Part shown: one piece after another, positions 1-7,757 of the stretch
Position numbering within the stretch: position 1 is the first letter of the stretch
How the letters are laid out: every line of letters begins with the position of its first letter
Source: JBAXPV01 sp037132075
Lineage (GTDB): Bacteria > Bacteroidota > Bacteroidia > Bacteroidales > CAIXZF01
Direction: 5' to 3'
DNA: 15,233 bases
NCBI GenBank assembly: GCA_037132075.1
Contig: JBAXPV010000059.1
Location: forward strand, 1 to 15,233
Notes under the pieces: generated by a model
Seen by the model: only the letters and a program-made list of their open reading frames with translations
Told to the model about the DNA's origin: nothing
Database searches by the model: none
Made by a program: the position numbers and the translations under genes

Positions 1-1
1 T

Positions 2-214
2 ATTTCAAAGAACGGTATCAAATGCGGCTTAGAGAGACATGCGAAACTTCAGTTATTTAATAAATTTTATAGGCTCCCCGGCACTCGTAGTGGAGGAACA
101 GGCCTGGGCCTCACGATCACCCGCGCCATCATAGAAGCACATGGAGGGAGCATCACGGCACACAATCATGATTTTGGGGGACTGGCGATAACAATCAAAA
201 TTACTTCAGTATAA
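2..214 (+). CDS. kdpD: KdpD-like sensor histidine kinase, C-terminal end (5'-partial)
   Basis: This is the last 70 codons of a sensor kinase whose start lies left of the window. The reading frame is open from base 2 to a TAA at 212-214. Visible parts are the end of the HATPase_c domain: an F-box (LFNKFYRLPG), the G2 nucleotide-binding box GTGLGL, then TITRAIIEAHGGSITAHN and a final beta strand. In KdpD the corresponding region is FEKFYRG, then G-x-GLGLAICRAIVEAHGG, so the match is specific and not only generic to kinases. KdpD senses potassium limitation or ionic stress at the inner membrane and phosphorylates KdpE. The KdpE-like gene follows after 3 bp, which supports the call. I infer that kdpABC or another potassium-uptake gene set lies further left; it is not visible here. 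Confidence 0.8.
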   Translation: MSKNGIKCGLERHAKLQLFNKFYRLPGTRSGGTGLGLTITRAIIEAHGGSITAHNHDFGGLAITIKITSV

Positions 215-217
215 TAT

Positions 218-910
218 ATGAATTCACAAAATAAACATCTGGTCTTGATCATCGATGATGAACCGCAGATCCGCCGTTTATTAATACTAACACTGGAGGC
301 AAATTCTTATCGGGTCAAGGAGGCTGCTACTGGAAAAGAAGGCCTTGTTGCTGTGAGTATGCATCATCCTGATGTTGTTTTGCTTGATCTCGGACTCCCT
401 GATATGGATGGGCTTCAGGTTTTAAAACAATTAAGAGAATGGAGTAAGGTCCCGCTTATTATCTTGAGCGTCAGAGATGCTGAGGAAACAATGATAGAAG
501 CCCTCGACTCCGGAGCCGATGACTATGTTTCGAAGCCATTTAATACCGGTGAATTACTTGCCCGTATCAGAGTTTCTATGCGTCATTCATTGAAATTGGA
601 TGAATTACCGGTATTTAGCAGCGGCGGACTTGAGGTCGACCTGATCAACAGGACCGTCAGGCTTGAAGGACAGGAGGTTAAGCTCACCGTGATGGAATAT
701 TCACTTCTTGCCTTATTTCTGAAATATTCGGGCAGGGTCTTAACCCACACCTTTATTATTCGCGAGATCTGGGGAAACCCCTATGCTGATAATTCTCAGA
801 TTTTAAGGGTTCACATTGCTCAACTGCGTAAAAAGATTGAGAAAAACCCATCTATCCCAGAATTGCTGATCACGGAGCCCGGGGTCGGTTATCGCCTCAA
901 AGTAATTTGA
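218..910 (+). CDS. kdpE: KdpE-like OmpR/PhoB-family response regulator
   Basis: A 230-residue two-domain regulator of normal family length. The receiver domain covers about residues 8-120, with the acidic pair D13/D14, phosphoacceptor D57 in LLDLGLPDMDG, S84 and K106 in the SKPF motif. A winged-helix DNA-binding domain covers about 130-230, ending with the typical RVHIAQLRKKIE and GVGYRL signatures. The stretches LDLGLPD, LREWSKVPLIILS and ALDSGADDY are very close to KdpE and separate it from a generic OmpR-type protein. It starts 3 bp after the KdpD-like kinase stop, so the two are almost certainly co-transcribed. Known role of the family: phosphorylated KdpE activates the high-affinity potassium ATPase operon. 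Here it is the only DNA-binding regulator in the window. No Shine-Dalgarno sequence precedes the ATG. Confidence 0.9.
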   Translation: MNSQNKHLVLIIDDEPQIRRLLILTLEANSYRVKEAATGKEGLVAVSMHHPDVVLLDLGLPDMDGLQVLKQLREWSKVPLIILSVRDAEETMIEALDSGADDYVSKPFNTGELLARIRVSMRHSLKLDELPVFSSGGLEVDLINRTVRLEGQEVKLTVMEYSLLALFLKYSGRVLTHTFIIREIWGNPYADNSQILRVHIAQLRKKIEKNPSIPELLITEPGVGYRLKVI

Positions 911-1019
911 GATTGAAAAAAAATGGCACTGAATTCACCATGTAGGATAATTTGGCGTATTTTGCAGCAACAAACATAGGCCATTAATTAAAAATTTCAA
1001 TTATAGTTATCAAGCGAGC

Positions 1020-3023
1020 ATGAAAAAACCATTGTCCATCCCAGGGTCTTTTGGTTTGAGCTGGATCATACCTGGCGCAGGTGGACTTATTTTGCTTATC
1101 GGGATGATTGCCCTGCTCGGATGGATCGCTGGTCTTGAGGTTTTAAGCAGCTTTTCACCTAAGTATATGCCAATGGCTCCGGCTACCGCAATCATGGCTT
1201 CAATTTTTGGATTGGTTTTTTTATCAGGCTCTTTTAATACGTTGAATAAAATCGTCAGAAATTTAAGTATTGTTGCTCTTATCCTTGTTTCTCTTTATGG
1301 GCTTATGAAGTTTATGGGTTTCCTGGTGAATTTGGACCTAACGGGCGACTCTATATTTTTTCCGACAAGCAATTATCTGGGACGTTTTCCTATTAACCGG
1401 TCTTCACCACTTACAGGTTTTTTATTTTTTCTCAGTGGCGTAGGTGCTTTGATACAAATGACGTTTAAAAACAATCTGCGAGCTAATAACCTGATCAGTA
1501 TTTTTGGGATGCTTGTTTTATTGTCAGGATTCGCCTGTGTTTTTGGATACCTCTATAATGCACCTTTTTTCTATGACGGGAATATCATCCCGATCGCTTT
1601 ACCTTCATCGATCGTGTTTTTCTTACTAGGTTTGGTTTTGGTAAGCCTGGCAGGAAGTGAAAGTTATCTGTTACGTCCCTTGTCAGGGAATTCACCAAGT
1701 GCTGTAATTTTAAGGGCCATTATCCCGGTCATTATTATTTCAATATTGGGGGATGATTTTTTCGACCTTATTTTTGTGAAACTATCACCCGCAAACCACA
1801 TTTTATTTTCAACAGCGGCAGCTGTTTTTCTTATTCCGCTTACGATATGGGTCGTTGTAAAAGTGTCTCAGCGGGTTTTTCAACAGGCTGAAAAAGCAGA
1901 GTCGGCGCGCTTGCAAGCCGAGGCCTTCCTCAAGGAAAGCGAACAAAGGTATCGCTTGCTCATTGAAAACCAGGGAGAGGGCGTGGGATTGGTTAATAGC
2001 GAGGAGTGCTTTGTATTTGCAAATCCAGCTGCTGAAACAATTTTTGGAGTTCCAAAAGGTGGACTTGATGGAAGAGATCTCAGGGATTTCCTTTCCCCTG
2101 AGGCGCTTTCAAGGGTGTTGGAAGAAACAGAAAAACGGTCTCAATTTGAAAGCTCTTCCTATGAAATAGAAATTCTAAGTGCCGACAAACAGTTAAAATA
2201 TTTGTTGGTTACTGCTACACCTCAAATTAGTAATACGGGAGCTTTTCTTGGAACTTTTGGCGTTTTCAGAGATATCACGGAACGCAAAAAGGCTGAAGCA
2301 GTTTTGAATGTATACACCAACGAACTTAAAGAATCTAATGTCACTAAAGATAATTTTTTTACCATTATTGCCCACGATCTCAAAAATCCTTTTAATGCAA
2401 TCCTTGGGTTGACAGATATTCTGATCTCTGATGTTAATTCTTTAGAGAACAAGGAAATTGAAGCTACCCTCAAAATAATTAAGAATTCCTCGGAGTCAGC
2501 CTTTGAGTTGCTCGAGGACCTTTTGTTATGGGCGAACGCTCAAACCGGAGTTATTAAATACAAACCGGAGCAGATAAATCTGCATAATATAGTTTATGAA
2601 ATTGAGACTCTTCTTGAAGCCCAGGCGAAACGAAAAAATATCAGGCTTTCTAATCTTGTCAGTGATGACGATATTGCATTCGGCGATAATTACATGATCC
2701 AAACAGTAGTAAGAAATCTACTTTCCAATGCAATTAAATTTACACATACTGGTGGTCAGGTGAAAATTACTGCGGAGCGGCAGGACACCCATCTTAAGAT
2801 AATCATCAAGGATAGTGGCATTGGTATTGAACAAAAAAACCTTTTATTGCTTTTTAACATAGACAAAAAGTATAGTAGTTTAGGGACAAATGCCGAAAGG
2901 GGCACAGGTTTGGGATTGATCCTGTGTAAAGATTTCGTTGAGAAAAACGGTGGAGAAATAGGCGTAAGCAGTGAGCCCGGATTGGGAAGTACTTTCTTTT
3001 TTACGATACCTTGTAATAAATGA
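1020..3023 (+). CDS. Membrane sensor histidine kinase: 8 TM - PAS - HisKA - HATPase
   Basis: A 667-residue kinase. Residues about 11-287 hold roughly eight hydrophobic helices (near 11-39, 51-72, 78-105, 130-150, 158-182, 192-212, 226-252, 257-287). I cannot assign this integral-membrane sensor to a named family; it is MASE-like in architecture. A charged helical linker follows, then a PAS domain at about 310-430 ending in the classic DITERKKAEA linker. The HisKA dimerisation helix holds the phosphoacceptor H452 in IIAHDLKNPFNAI. The HATPase_c domain at about 555-665 shows an N box (NLLSNAIKF), G1 (DSGIGI) and G2 (GTGLGL), so it looks catalytically complete. It has no receiver domain and no response regulator next to it, so its partner is unknown. 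It lies 109 bp after kdpE, probably its own transcription unit. Cells would place it in the inner membrane. The ligand cannot be read from the sequence. Confidence 0.9.
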   Translation: MKKPLSIPGSFGLSWIIPGAGGLILLIGMIALLGWIAGLEVLSSFSPKYMPMAPATAIMASIFGLVFLSGSFNTLNKIVRNLSIVALILVSLYGLMKFMGFLVNLDLTGDSIFFPTSNYLGRFPINRSSPLTGFLFFLSGVGALIQMTFKNNLRANNLISIFGMLVLLSGFACVFGYLYNAPFFYDGNIIPIALPSSIVFFLLGLVLVSLAGSESYLLRPLSGNSPSAVILRAIIPVIIISILGDDFFDLIFVKLSPANHILFSTAAAVFLIPLTIWVVVKVSQRVFQQAEKAESARLQAEAFLKESEQRYRLLIENQGEGVGLVNSEECFVFANPAAETIFGVPKGGLDGRDLRDFLSPEALSRVLEETEKRSQFESSSYEIEILSADKQLKYLLVTATPQISNTGAFLGTFGVFRDITERKKAEAVLNVYTNELKESNVTKDNFFTIIAHDLKNPFNAILGLTDILISDVNSLENKEIEATLKIIKNSSESAFELLEDLLLWANAQTGVIKYKPEQINLHNIVYEIETLLEAQAKRKNIRLSNLVSDDDIAFGDNYMIQTVVRNLLSNAIKFTHTGGQVKITAERQDTHLKIIIKDSGIGIEQKNLLLLFNIDKKYSSLGTNAERGTGLGLILCKDFVEKNGGEIGVSSEPGLGSTFFFTIPCNK

Positions 3024-3097
3024 CCGCTTAGGCAACTTAAACCCTTTTCGCGTGTAGCGCATTCAAGCGATTCTGGAAGGATTTTTTCGGATAAAAG

Positions 3098-3118
3098 CAA
3101 TTTCTGATGGGGAAATTG
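3098..3118. repeat. Inverted repeat upstream of the HbpS-like gene
   Basis: Perfect 7-bp arms CAATTTC and GAAATTG are separated by 7 bases (TGATGGG). The pair lies between the end of the membrane kinase and the candidate -7 box at 3143, where the -33 region or an upstream operator would be. It could be a binding site for a dimeric regulator or a weak hairpin ending the kinase transcript. There is no T-run after it, which argues against a classical intrinsic terminator. Confidence 0.35.
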
Positions 3119-3142
3119 TGTCAAATGACTCAGGATTGTTTT

Positions 3143-3150
3143 TATATTTG
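3143..3150 (+). promoter_or_regulatory. Candidate Bacteroidota -7 element (TATATTTG)
   Basis: Exact match to the TAnnTTTG -7 consensus of Bacteroidota primary sigma factors. It lies 23 bp before the chosen ATG of the HbpS-like gene, giving an inferred short leader of about 15-20 bases. A TTG at 3116-3118 is the nearest -33 candidate, but the spacing of 24 is somewhat longer than usual. The position favours the ATG at 3174 over the TTG at 3162, which would leave almost no leader. Confidence 0.45.
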
Positions 3151-3173
3151 TATCTAATGGATTGAATAAGCTC

Positions 3174-3596
3174 ATGGAAACACATTTTCAAAAAAGATCA
3201 ATTTCATCCGAAATAGCCAAAATGATGCTGCTGGCAGCAGAGCAAAAAGCCCTGGAGATTGGAATCGGGATTTCTGTGTATATCGTTGATGAAAGTGCGG
3301 TAATCAAAGCCTTTAGTCGTATGGACAAGGCCAAACTGGTGACCGTAGATGCGGCCAGGCAAAAGGCAGTAACAGCAGTCGGTTTTGGAAAACCCACAGG
3401 AGAGTGGTGGTACAACCACATCAAAGATGATCCGATTTTATTCAATGGGGTTCAGCAGTTTAAAGATTTCAACCTTTTAGGCGGTGGCTTACCTATACTT
3501 ATTGAGGGTGAGATTGCTGGTGCTATTGGGATAAGCGGAGGTAGTTATCAGCAGGATATCCTTTGTGCCGAAGCTGCCCTGGCTGTTTTGAAATAA
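3174..3596 (+). CDS. HbpS/GlcG-family small protein (haem-degrading-like domain)
   Basis: A 140-residue single-domain protein matching the GlcG/HbpS family (Pfam Haem_degrading type). The signatures appear in the usual order: helical start with repeated Ala, a strand with YIVDESA, FSRMDKAKL, DAARQKAVTAVGF, LGGGLPILIEG and IAGAIGISGG followed by QQDILCAEAA. There is no signal peptide or membrane segment, so it should be cytoplasmic, unlike Streptomyces HbpS, which is secreted. Family members have been linked to haem binding or breakdown and, in Streptomyces, to redox sensing through the kinase SenS; many others have no known function. An in-frame TTG at 3162 would add four residues, but the ATG at 3174 is preferred. 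The gene ends 13 bp before a GAF hybrid kinase in the same direction, so the two probably form an operon and I infer a functional partnership. Confidence 0.85.
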   Translation: METHFQKRSISSEIAKMMLLAAEQKALEIGIGISVYIVDESAVIKAFSRMDKAKLVTVDAARQKAVTAVGFGKPTGEWWYNHIKDDPILFNGVQQFKDFNLLGGGLPILIEGEIAGAIGISGGSYQQDILCAEAALAVLK

Positions 3597-3609
3597 GAAA
3601 TGTCACGAC

Positions 3610-5289
3610 ATGAAATTCGATAAAATTACTTCAGTCCTTGATTGCTTGAATAAATTTGCATCTCATTCAACAGAGATTCTCAATATCAAGGATTTGGCGT
3701 TTGAAGTTGAGCTTGTTCTCGAAGAAATGATTGATATGGATTATAATGGACTGTTCCTTTATGATTTTGAGGATCAGAAACTGAAACTTTATTATGCCAG
3801 GGGATTTTCAGAGGAAGAGAGAATAGAAGCAGAAAGGACGGCAATGGAAAGACATCCTGGCTATGTTTTCAATTCAGGAAAGACTTTATATGTTCCGGAT
3901 GTTGAAAAGGACAATCCCTCGGAAAGTATAGACAGCAAGCGAAGTTTTAAAATCAGGACAAGATTGCACATCCCGGTTTTCAATGCAAATAATGTAGTCG
4001 GAGTCTTTAGTATTGCCAGTACTGAAAAAAATAAATTCACTGATGAGCACATAGTCGTATTTTCATTCATCGGGAATCTTGCCGGATCTGTTTACGGACA
4101 CATCCTGAACCGCAGCAAATTAGAATCAAGCTATTCTATTCTGAAACAAGCCAGGCAGGAAGCTGTTGCTGCCAATGAGGCCAAAAGTCTGTTCCTGGCC
4201 AATATGAGTCACGAAATCAGAACGCCGCTTAATGCAATCCATGGTTTGACAGGTTTGCTGGAAGAGACTGACATTAACGAGGAACAGAAAAAATTGATCA
4301 CAGGCCTGAGAAGCTCTTCCGACGGTCTTTTAGAAATTGTAAATGACATTCTTGATTTTTCAAAGATTGAAGCAGGCCTGATGGAACTCAAAGAGACTGA
4401 ATTTTCCCTTCAGGAGGTTGTGAAACGGGTCTTTGATGGATTTGATTACAAAGCCGAAGAAAAGGGTCTTAAGCTTCAACTGATCTTTGATGCGAAAATA
4501 ACAAGCAATCTCCTGGGTGATAGAATGCGATTGCGTCAGGTCTTTATTAATTTATTGAACAATGCCATAAAGTTCACTCAAAAAGGCAGTGTGACTTTGG
4601 AATGTAAAATGATATCATCAAATCAGGAGCACTGTTGCATTCTTTTTAAAGTCTCAGATACAGGTATTGGCATCGGCCAGGAAAATATTTCGAAAATATT
4701 TCAGAGTTTTCAGCAAGTTGATACTGGAACCACCCGGAATTATGGGGGGACTGGATTAGGACTCGCAATTAGCATGCAATTGGTGGTTTTGATGGGCGGT
4801 TTACTTGAAGTTAGAAGTTTGAAAAATTTGGGGAGTGATTTTTTCTTTACCCTAAACTTTAAAAAGTCAAATCAAAAGAGCCAGTTAAGTGTGGAGGCAG
4901 CTGTTGAATTAAATATAAATTTCTTGCAGGGTGTCAGGGTTTTACTTGTAGAGGACAATCATCTTAACAGATTGATTGCCAAAGCGATGCTCGGAAAATG
5001 GAACATGATTGTTACAGAGGCCAGCAATGGGGAAGAAGCATTGGATCAACTAAAAAACCAAGCTTTTGACCTTATTCTGATGGACCTTCAAATGCCTGTA
5101 ATGGGAGGATTGGAAGCTTCCCGTAAAATCCGAAACGAACTTAATTTGACTTTGCCAATTATTGCGCTTACTGCGAATGCTATTAATGATGTGATCGCAG
5201 AATGTATTGATGCCGGGATGAATGATTATATTTCGAAACCATTTAATCCTGAGATTTTAGCAAAAAAAATCATTGACCTCCTTGAATAA
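3610..5289 (+). CDS. Soluble hybrid histidine kinase: GAF - HisKA - HATPase - REC
   Basis: A 559-residue protein without signal peptide or membrane helices, so a cytoplasmic sensor. A GAF domain covers about residues 20-165 (strands around YNGLFLYDF, an HIPVF/NNVVGVFSI core). A coiled-coil linker at about 170-195 (ARQEAVAANEAKS) leads to HisKA with H201 in NMSHEIRTPLNAI. The HATPase_c domain, about 300-420, has NLLNNAIKF, DTGIGIG and GGTGLGLA. A C-terminal receiver domain, about 437-555, has the acidic pair in LLVEDN, phosphoacceptor D492 in LILMDLQMPVMGG and Lys in YISKPF. It starts 13 bp after the HbpS-like gene, which suggests the small protein modulates it, perhaps through the GAF domain. 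It has no Hpt domain, so a relay would need one in trans; the REC-Hpt protein at 13432 is the only candidate here. Its receiver is also the closest of the hybrids to that protein's receiver. Confidence 0.92.
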   Translation: MKFDKITSVLDCLNKFASHSTEILNIKDLAFEVELVLEEMIDMDYNGLFLYDFEDQKLKLYYARGFSEEERIEAERTAMERHPGYVFNSGKTLYVPDVEKDNPSESIDSKRSFKIRTRLHIPVFNANNVVGVFSIASTEKNKFTDEHIVVFSFIGNLAGSVYGHILNRSKLESSYSILKQARQEAVAANEAKSLFLANMSHEIRTPLNAIHGLTGLLEETDINEEQKKLITGLRSSSDGLLEIVNDILDFSKIEAGLMELKETEFSLQEVVKRVFDGFDYKAEEKGLKLQLIFDAKITSNLLGDRMRLRQVFINLLNNAIKFTQKGSVTLECKMISSNQEHCCILFKVSDTGIGIGQENISKIFQSFQQVDTGTTRNYGGTGLGLAISMQLVVLMGGLLEVRSLKNLGSDFFFTLNFKKSNQKSQLSVEAAVELNINFLQGVRVLLVEDNHLNRLIAKAMLGKWNMIVTEASNGEEALDQLKNQAFDLILMDLQMPVMGGLEASRKIRNELNLTLPIIALTANAINDVIAECIDAGMNDYISKPFNPEILAKKIIDLLE

Positions 5290-5296
5290 ATAATCT

Positions 5297-5314
5297 GAAG
5301 CCTGGCAGGGTTTC
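5297..5314. terminator. Possible weak hairpin between convergent genes
   Basis: The 35-bp gap between the convergent GAF hybrid kinase and the TonB-dependent receptor contains an imperfect hairpin. GAAGCCT pairs with GGGTTTC, using G-T pairs, around a short GGCA loop. No T-run follows on either strand. I list it as the only terminator-like structure in this gap, at low confidence. Confidence 0.2.
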
Positions 5315-5324
5315 GCAATGGAAA

Positions 5325-7688
5325 TCAAAAATTGACTTTCACACTAAGAATCGGCAGCAATAAAAGATCATAGTCATATTTGACAGTCCCGGAATAGGTG
5401 TTGTATTTCATCCCGATTATCGTCTGCTGGTTTGTTAGATTTTCAAGATCCAGGGTCACAATCCACGAGTATTTGCTGTGATTTTGTTTATAACTGATTC
5501 CCACGTCAAAGTTTTTGACATCAGGGGTGATCATGCTGTAGTTTTCATTTTTGTTGTAAACGGCTTTCCCTGCCTCCTGAGATGCGGTGAGGTCAATTCC
5601 CTGGTAGCGCATGCCACCCCGGATTAAAAACCGGCAATTAAACCCAAGAGTCCTGTTTTTCTTAGCCCCCAGGGCCCATTCTTTTCCCATCAAAGCATTG
5701 AAAATATACTGCCCGTTAAAGCTGGTATTATACAATTTCCCATCAGCAGGGATGTATTTAGAATCATACAATGAGCCTGAAACCATAAAATACCAGGATT
5801 GGTTAAAATACTTTTCAAATGTCAGGTCCAGCCCGTAATTGCGTCCTTTCCCGAGATTCTCAAGTGGGATGGTAACAAAACCGTAACGAAGATTTAGAAC
5901 GGAGAACTGATCATTTTCGGTGCCGAAACCCACCGGAATATTATATAAATATTGATAATATAGTTCTGCTTTAATATGAAGGTCTTCCGTGAAGGAATAG
6001 TCATATCCCAGCACGGCATGAAGTGATTTCGATAGTCCGATGTTTTTATTAGGCTGAGCGTTTCCCTGGATATGTGTCAGGTAAATCGACAAGGGCTCAA
6101 TGCGGGAATGCAAGCCGAATCCAGCACTCAGTGATTGTTTTTTATCGAGCTGGTATACAAGTCCGGCGCGAGGTTCAATAGTATTTTCATTGTTGAGGAA
6201 AAAACGCAACAAATGAATCCCGCTGTTCAGTGTCATCTTTTCTGATAATCGGTATTTCCATTCGAGATAAGTCTGCAAAACAAAAGTGTTTCCTTTGTCG
6301 TCGAAAAGTTTTTGATCCTGTTTCAGGTTAAAATCATATCCAGCAGAATAAAGATTATAATATTCATTGCTGAAAATCAGTCCTCCGCGCAGGGTGCTCA
6401 AACGATTGAATTTATGATTCACCTGGAGTGAGCCGCGTAAGCTTGTATAGCTGATTTTTTCGTTGTAGATGTTATGGTCATTAAATTGGAAGTCCATGGT
6501 ATCAGATCTCATGCGGTTTGTGGTCCCCATAAGGGCAATTACGGTTTTATAAGAAGTCTTCTTGTTAGAAGCCAGGTAGTTATTGGTAATCCCTGTGATC
6601 CAGACATTTCCCTGGTCATATTCTTCATAGCGATTGGTTTTATCGCTCAGGAATACAGAATCTTTTTCGGCTTTAATCCCCGAACTGCTGTTTCCCATGA
6701 TCCCAAAAATTGAAAAGTTTCCTGAGTGTTTTGTTGGCAGGCTCAGGTTGAAATTTAAGTCCTGGAATTTGGGTATGATATTTTCATTGGAGACTTTGAT
6801 CCCCATTTCACGCAATAAGGCAAAGGTGGAGTACCTATAATTAATAAGATAGGAGGATTCTCTCTTTCTATAAAGCGGACCTTCAAGTGTTAATTCCGTA
6901 CCTACAACACTAAGCAAGACCGACGACTGGACAAATTCATCACTTCCTTTACGGATGTTCAGGTCAAAAACGCCTGAAAGTGCGTTGCCATATTCCGCCG
7001 GAAAGGCGCTGGTAAAGAAATCTGAATTCGAGATAACATTAGAACTAAGGATACAGATTCCGCCGCCACTTGCCCCTTCATCTTCCTGAAAATGGTTTGG
7101 ATTTGGGATCTCAATGCCTTCAATTTTCCAAAGCAACCCGCGGGGGGAGTTCCCCCTAACCACGATTTCATTGTTCCCGTTTGAGGTAGCGGCAACACCC
7201 GCATAAGCCTGCGCCATACGTGAAGGATCAGTGATGCCTCCGGCAAAACGTTGCGTTTCGTCAATGCTGAATGAACGCGCACTGATACTCGCCATGGTAT
7301 TCAAAGCCTTGTCTTTGTCTAATTTGGCAGTGATGGTAACCCCTTTCATGGTGTTGACTGCCTCATTCATTTGGATGTCGAGGGAAATATCCTGTTCTGA
7401 AGTAACCAGAACATTTTGCATCAGCTGATCTTCGTAGCCTACATAGCTGATCTTTAGCGTTTGCCGGCCAACAGGGACTTTTAGGATTTTAAAATATCCG
7501 GAAGAATCTGATGTATTCCCCAAAAGGGGAGTGGAACCCATCACCACCACTGTCGCACCCCATAAAGGTGTTTTAGAATCTTTGTCTTCAATTTTCCCTT
7601 TTACAGTTTGAAACGCATCCTCCTCCTCCTGGGCAACAGAAATAACTGCTGTCATTGAAAAAATAAAAAGTGCAACGAGGAATTTCAT
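5325..7688 (-). CDS. TonB-dependent outer-membrane receptor with carboxypeptidase-regulatory-like domain
   Basis: A 787-residue protein. Residues 1-20 form a signal peptide (MKFLVALFIFSMTAVISVAQ). Residues about 27-115 are a carboxypeptidase-regulatory-like domain (VKGKIEDKDSKTPLWGATV, then GYFKILKVPVGRQTLKISYVG), the usual N-terminal module of Bacteroidota receptors. A plug domain follows at about 135-260 (NEIVVRGNSPRGLLWKIEG, FPAEYGNALSGVFDL). The rest alternates short polar and aromatic stretches as expected for a beta barrel, and the protein ends in LSVKVNF with a C-terminal aromatic residue typical of barrel insertion. It should sit in the outer membrane and import a substrate using TonB energy. 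The substrate cannot be told from sequence. No SusD-like partner is adjacent, so a SusCD glycan system is not supported. It is divergent from an exported hydrolase, which may act on the same substrate. Confidence 0.88.
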   Translation of the reverse strand: MKFLVALFIFSMTAVISVAQEEEDAFQTVKGKIEDKDSKTPLWGATVVVMGSTPLLGNTSDSSGYFKILKVPVGRQTLKISYVGYEDQLMQNVLVTSEQDISLDIQMNEAVNTMKGVTITAKLDKDKALNTMASISARSFSIDETQRFAGGITDPSRMAQAYAGVAATSNGNNEIVVRGNSPRGLLWKIEGIEIPNPNHFQEDEGASGGGICILSSNVISNSDFFTSAFPAEYGNALSGVFDLNIRKGSDEFVQSSVLLSVVGTELTLEGPLYRKRESSYLINYRYSTFALLREMGIKVSNENIIPKFQDLNFNLSLPTKHSGNFSIFGIMGNSSSGIKAEKDSVFLSDKTNRYEEYDQGNVWITGITNNYLASNKKTSYKTVIALMGTTNRMRSDTMDFQFNDHNIYNEKISYTSLRGSLQVNHKFNRLSTLRGGLIFSNEYYNLYSAGYDFNLKQDQKLFDDKGNTFVLQTYLEWKYRLSEKMTLNSGIHLLRFFLNNENTIEPRAGLVYQLDKKQSLSAGFGLHSRIEPLSIYLTHIQGNAQPNKNIGLSKSLHAVLGYDYSFTEDLHIKAELYYQYLYNIPVGFGTENDQFSVLNLRYGFVTIPLENLGKGRNYGLDLTFEKYFNQSWYFMVSGSLYDSKYIPADGKLYNTSFNGQYIFNALMGKEWALGAKKNRTLGFNCRFLIRGGMRYQGIDLTASQEAGKAVYNKNENYSMITPDVKNFDVGISYKQNHSKYSWIVTLDLENLTNQQTIIGMKYNTYSGTVKYDYDLLLLPILSVKVNF

Positions 7689-7743
7689 TACTTTAGTTAA
7701 AGGATAGCATTGTCAGCGTCGGGATCATTGTAAGAATTTTTGT

Positions 7744-7751
7744 CAAATGTA
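7744..7751 (-). promoter_or_regulatory. Candidate -7 element for the TonB-dependent receptor
   Basis: On the minus strand this reads TACATTTG, an exact TAnnTTTG match, about 55 bp before the receptor ATG. A TTG (minus strand) at 7779-7777 is the nearest -33 candidate, but its spacing of 25 is long. The element sits just ahead of the ATG of the divergent hydrolase, so the two promoters would overlap and transcription could be mutually exclusive or co-controlled. Confidence 0.4.
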
Positions 7752-7757
7752 AATAAG

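Noticed and set aside
3162..3173. TTG start adding four residues to the HbpS-like protein
   Set aside because: It leaves almost no leader after the candidate -7 box; the ATG at 3174 fits the family length.
2756..3175. A 139-residue open frame antisense to the end of the membrane kinase
   Set aside because: It lies mostly opposite the conserved HATPase domain and has no recognisable motif; the symmetry of the code explains it.
6959..7282. An overlapping open frame on the minus strand inside the receptor gene
   Set aside because: It is a shadow of the TonB-dependent receptor in another frame, with no recognisable domain.
7740..7757. Six extra residues before the exported hydrolase from a TTG
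   Set aside because: They would place polar residues ahead of a standard signal peptide; the ATG at 7758 is the better start.
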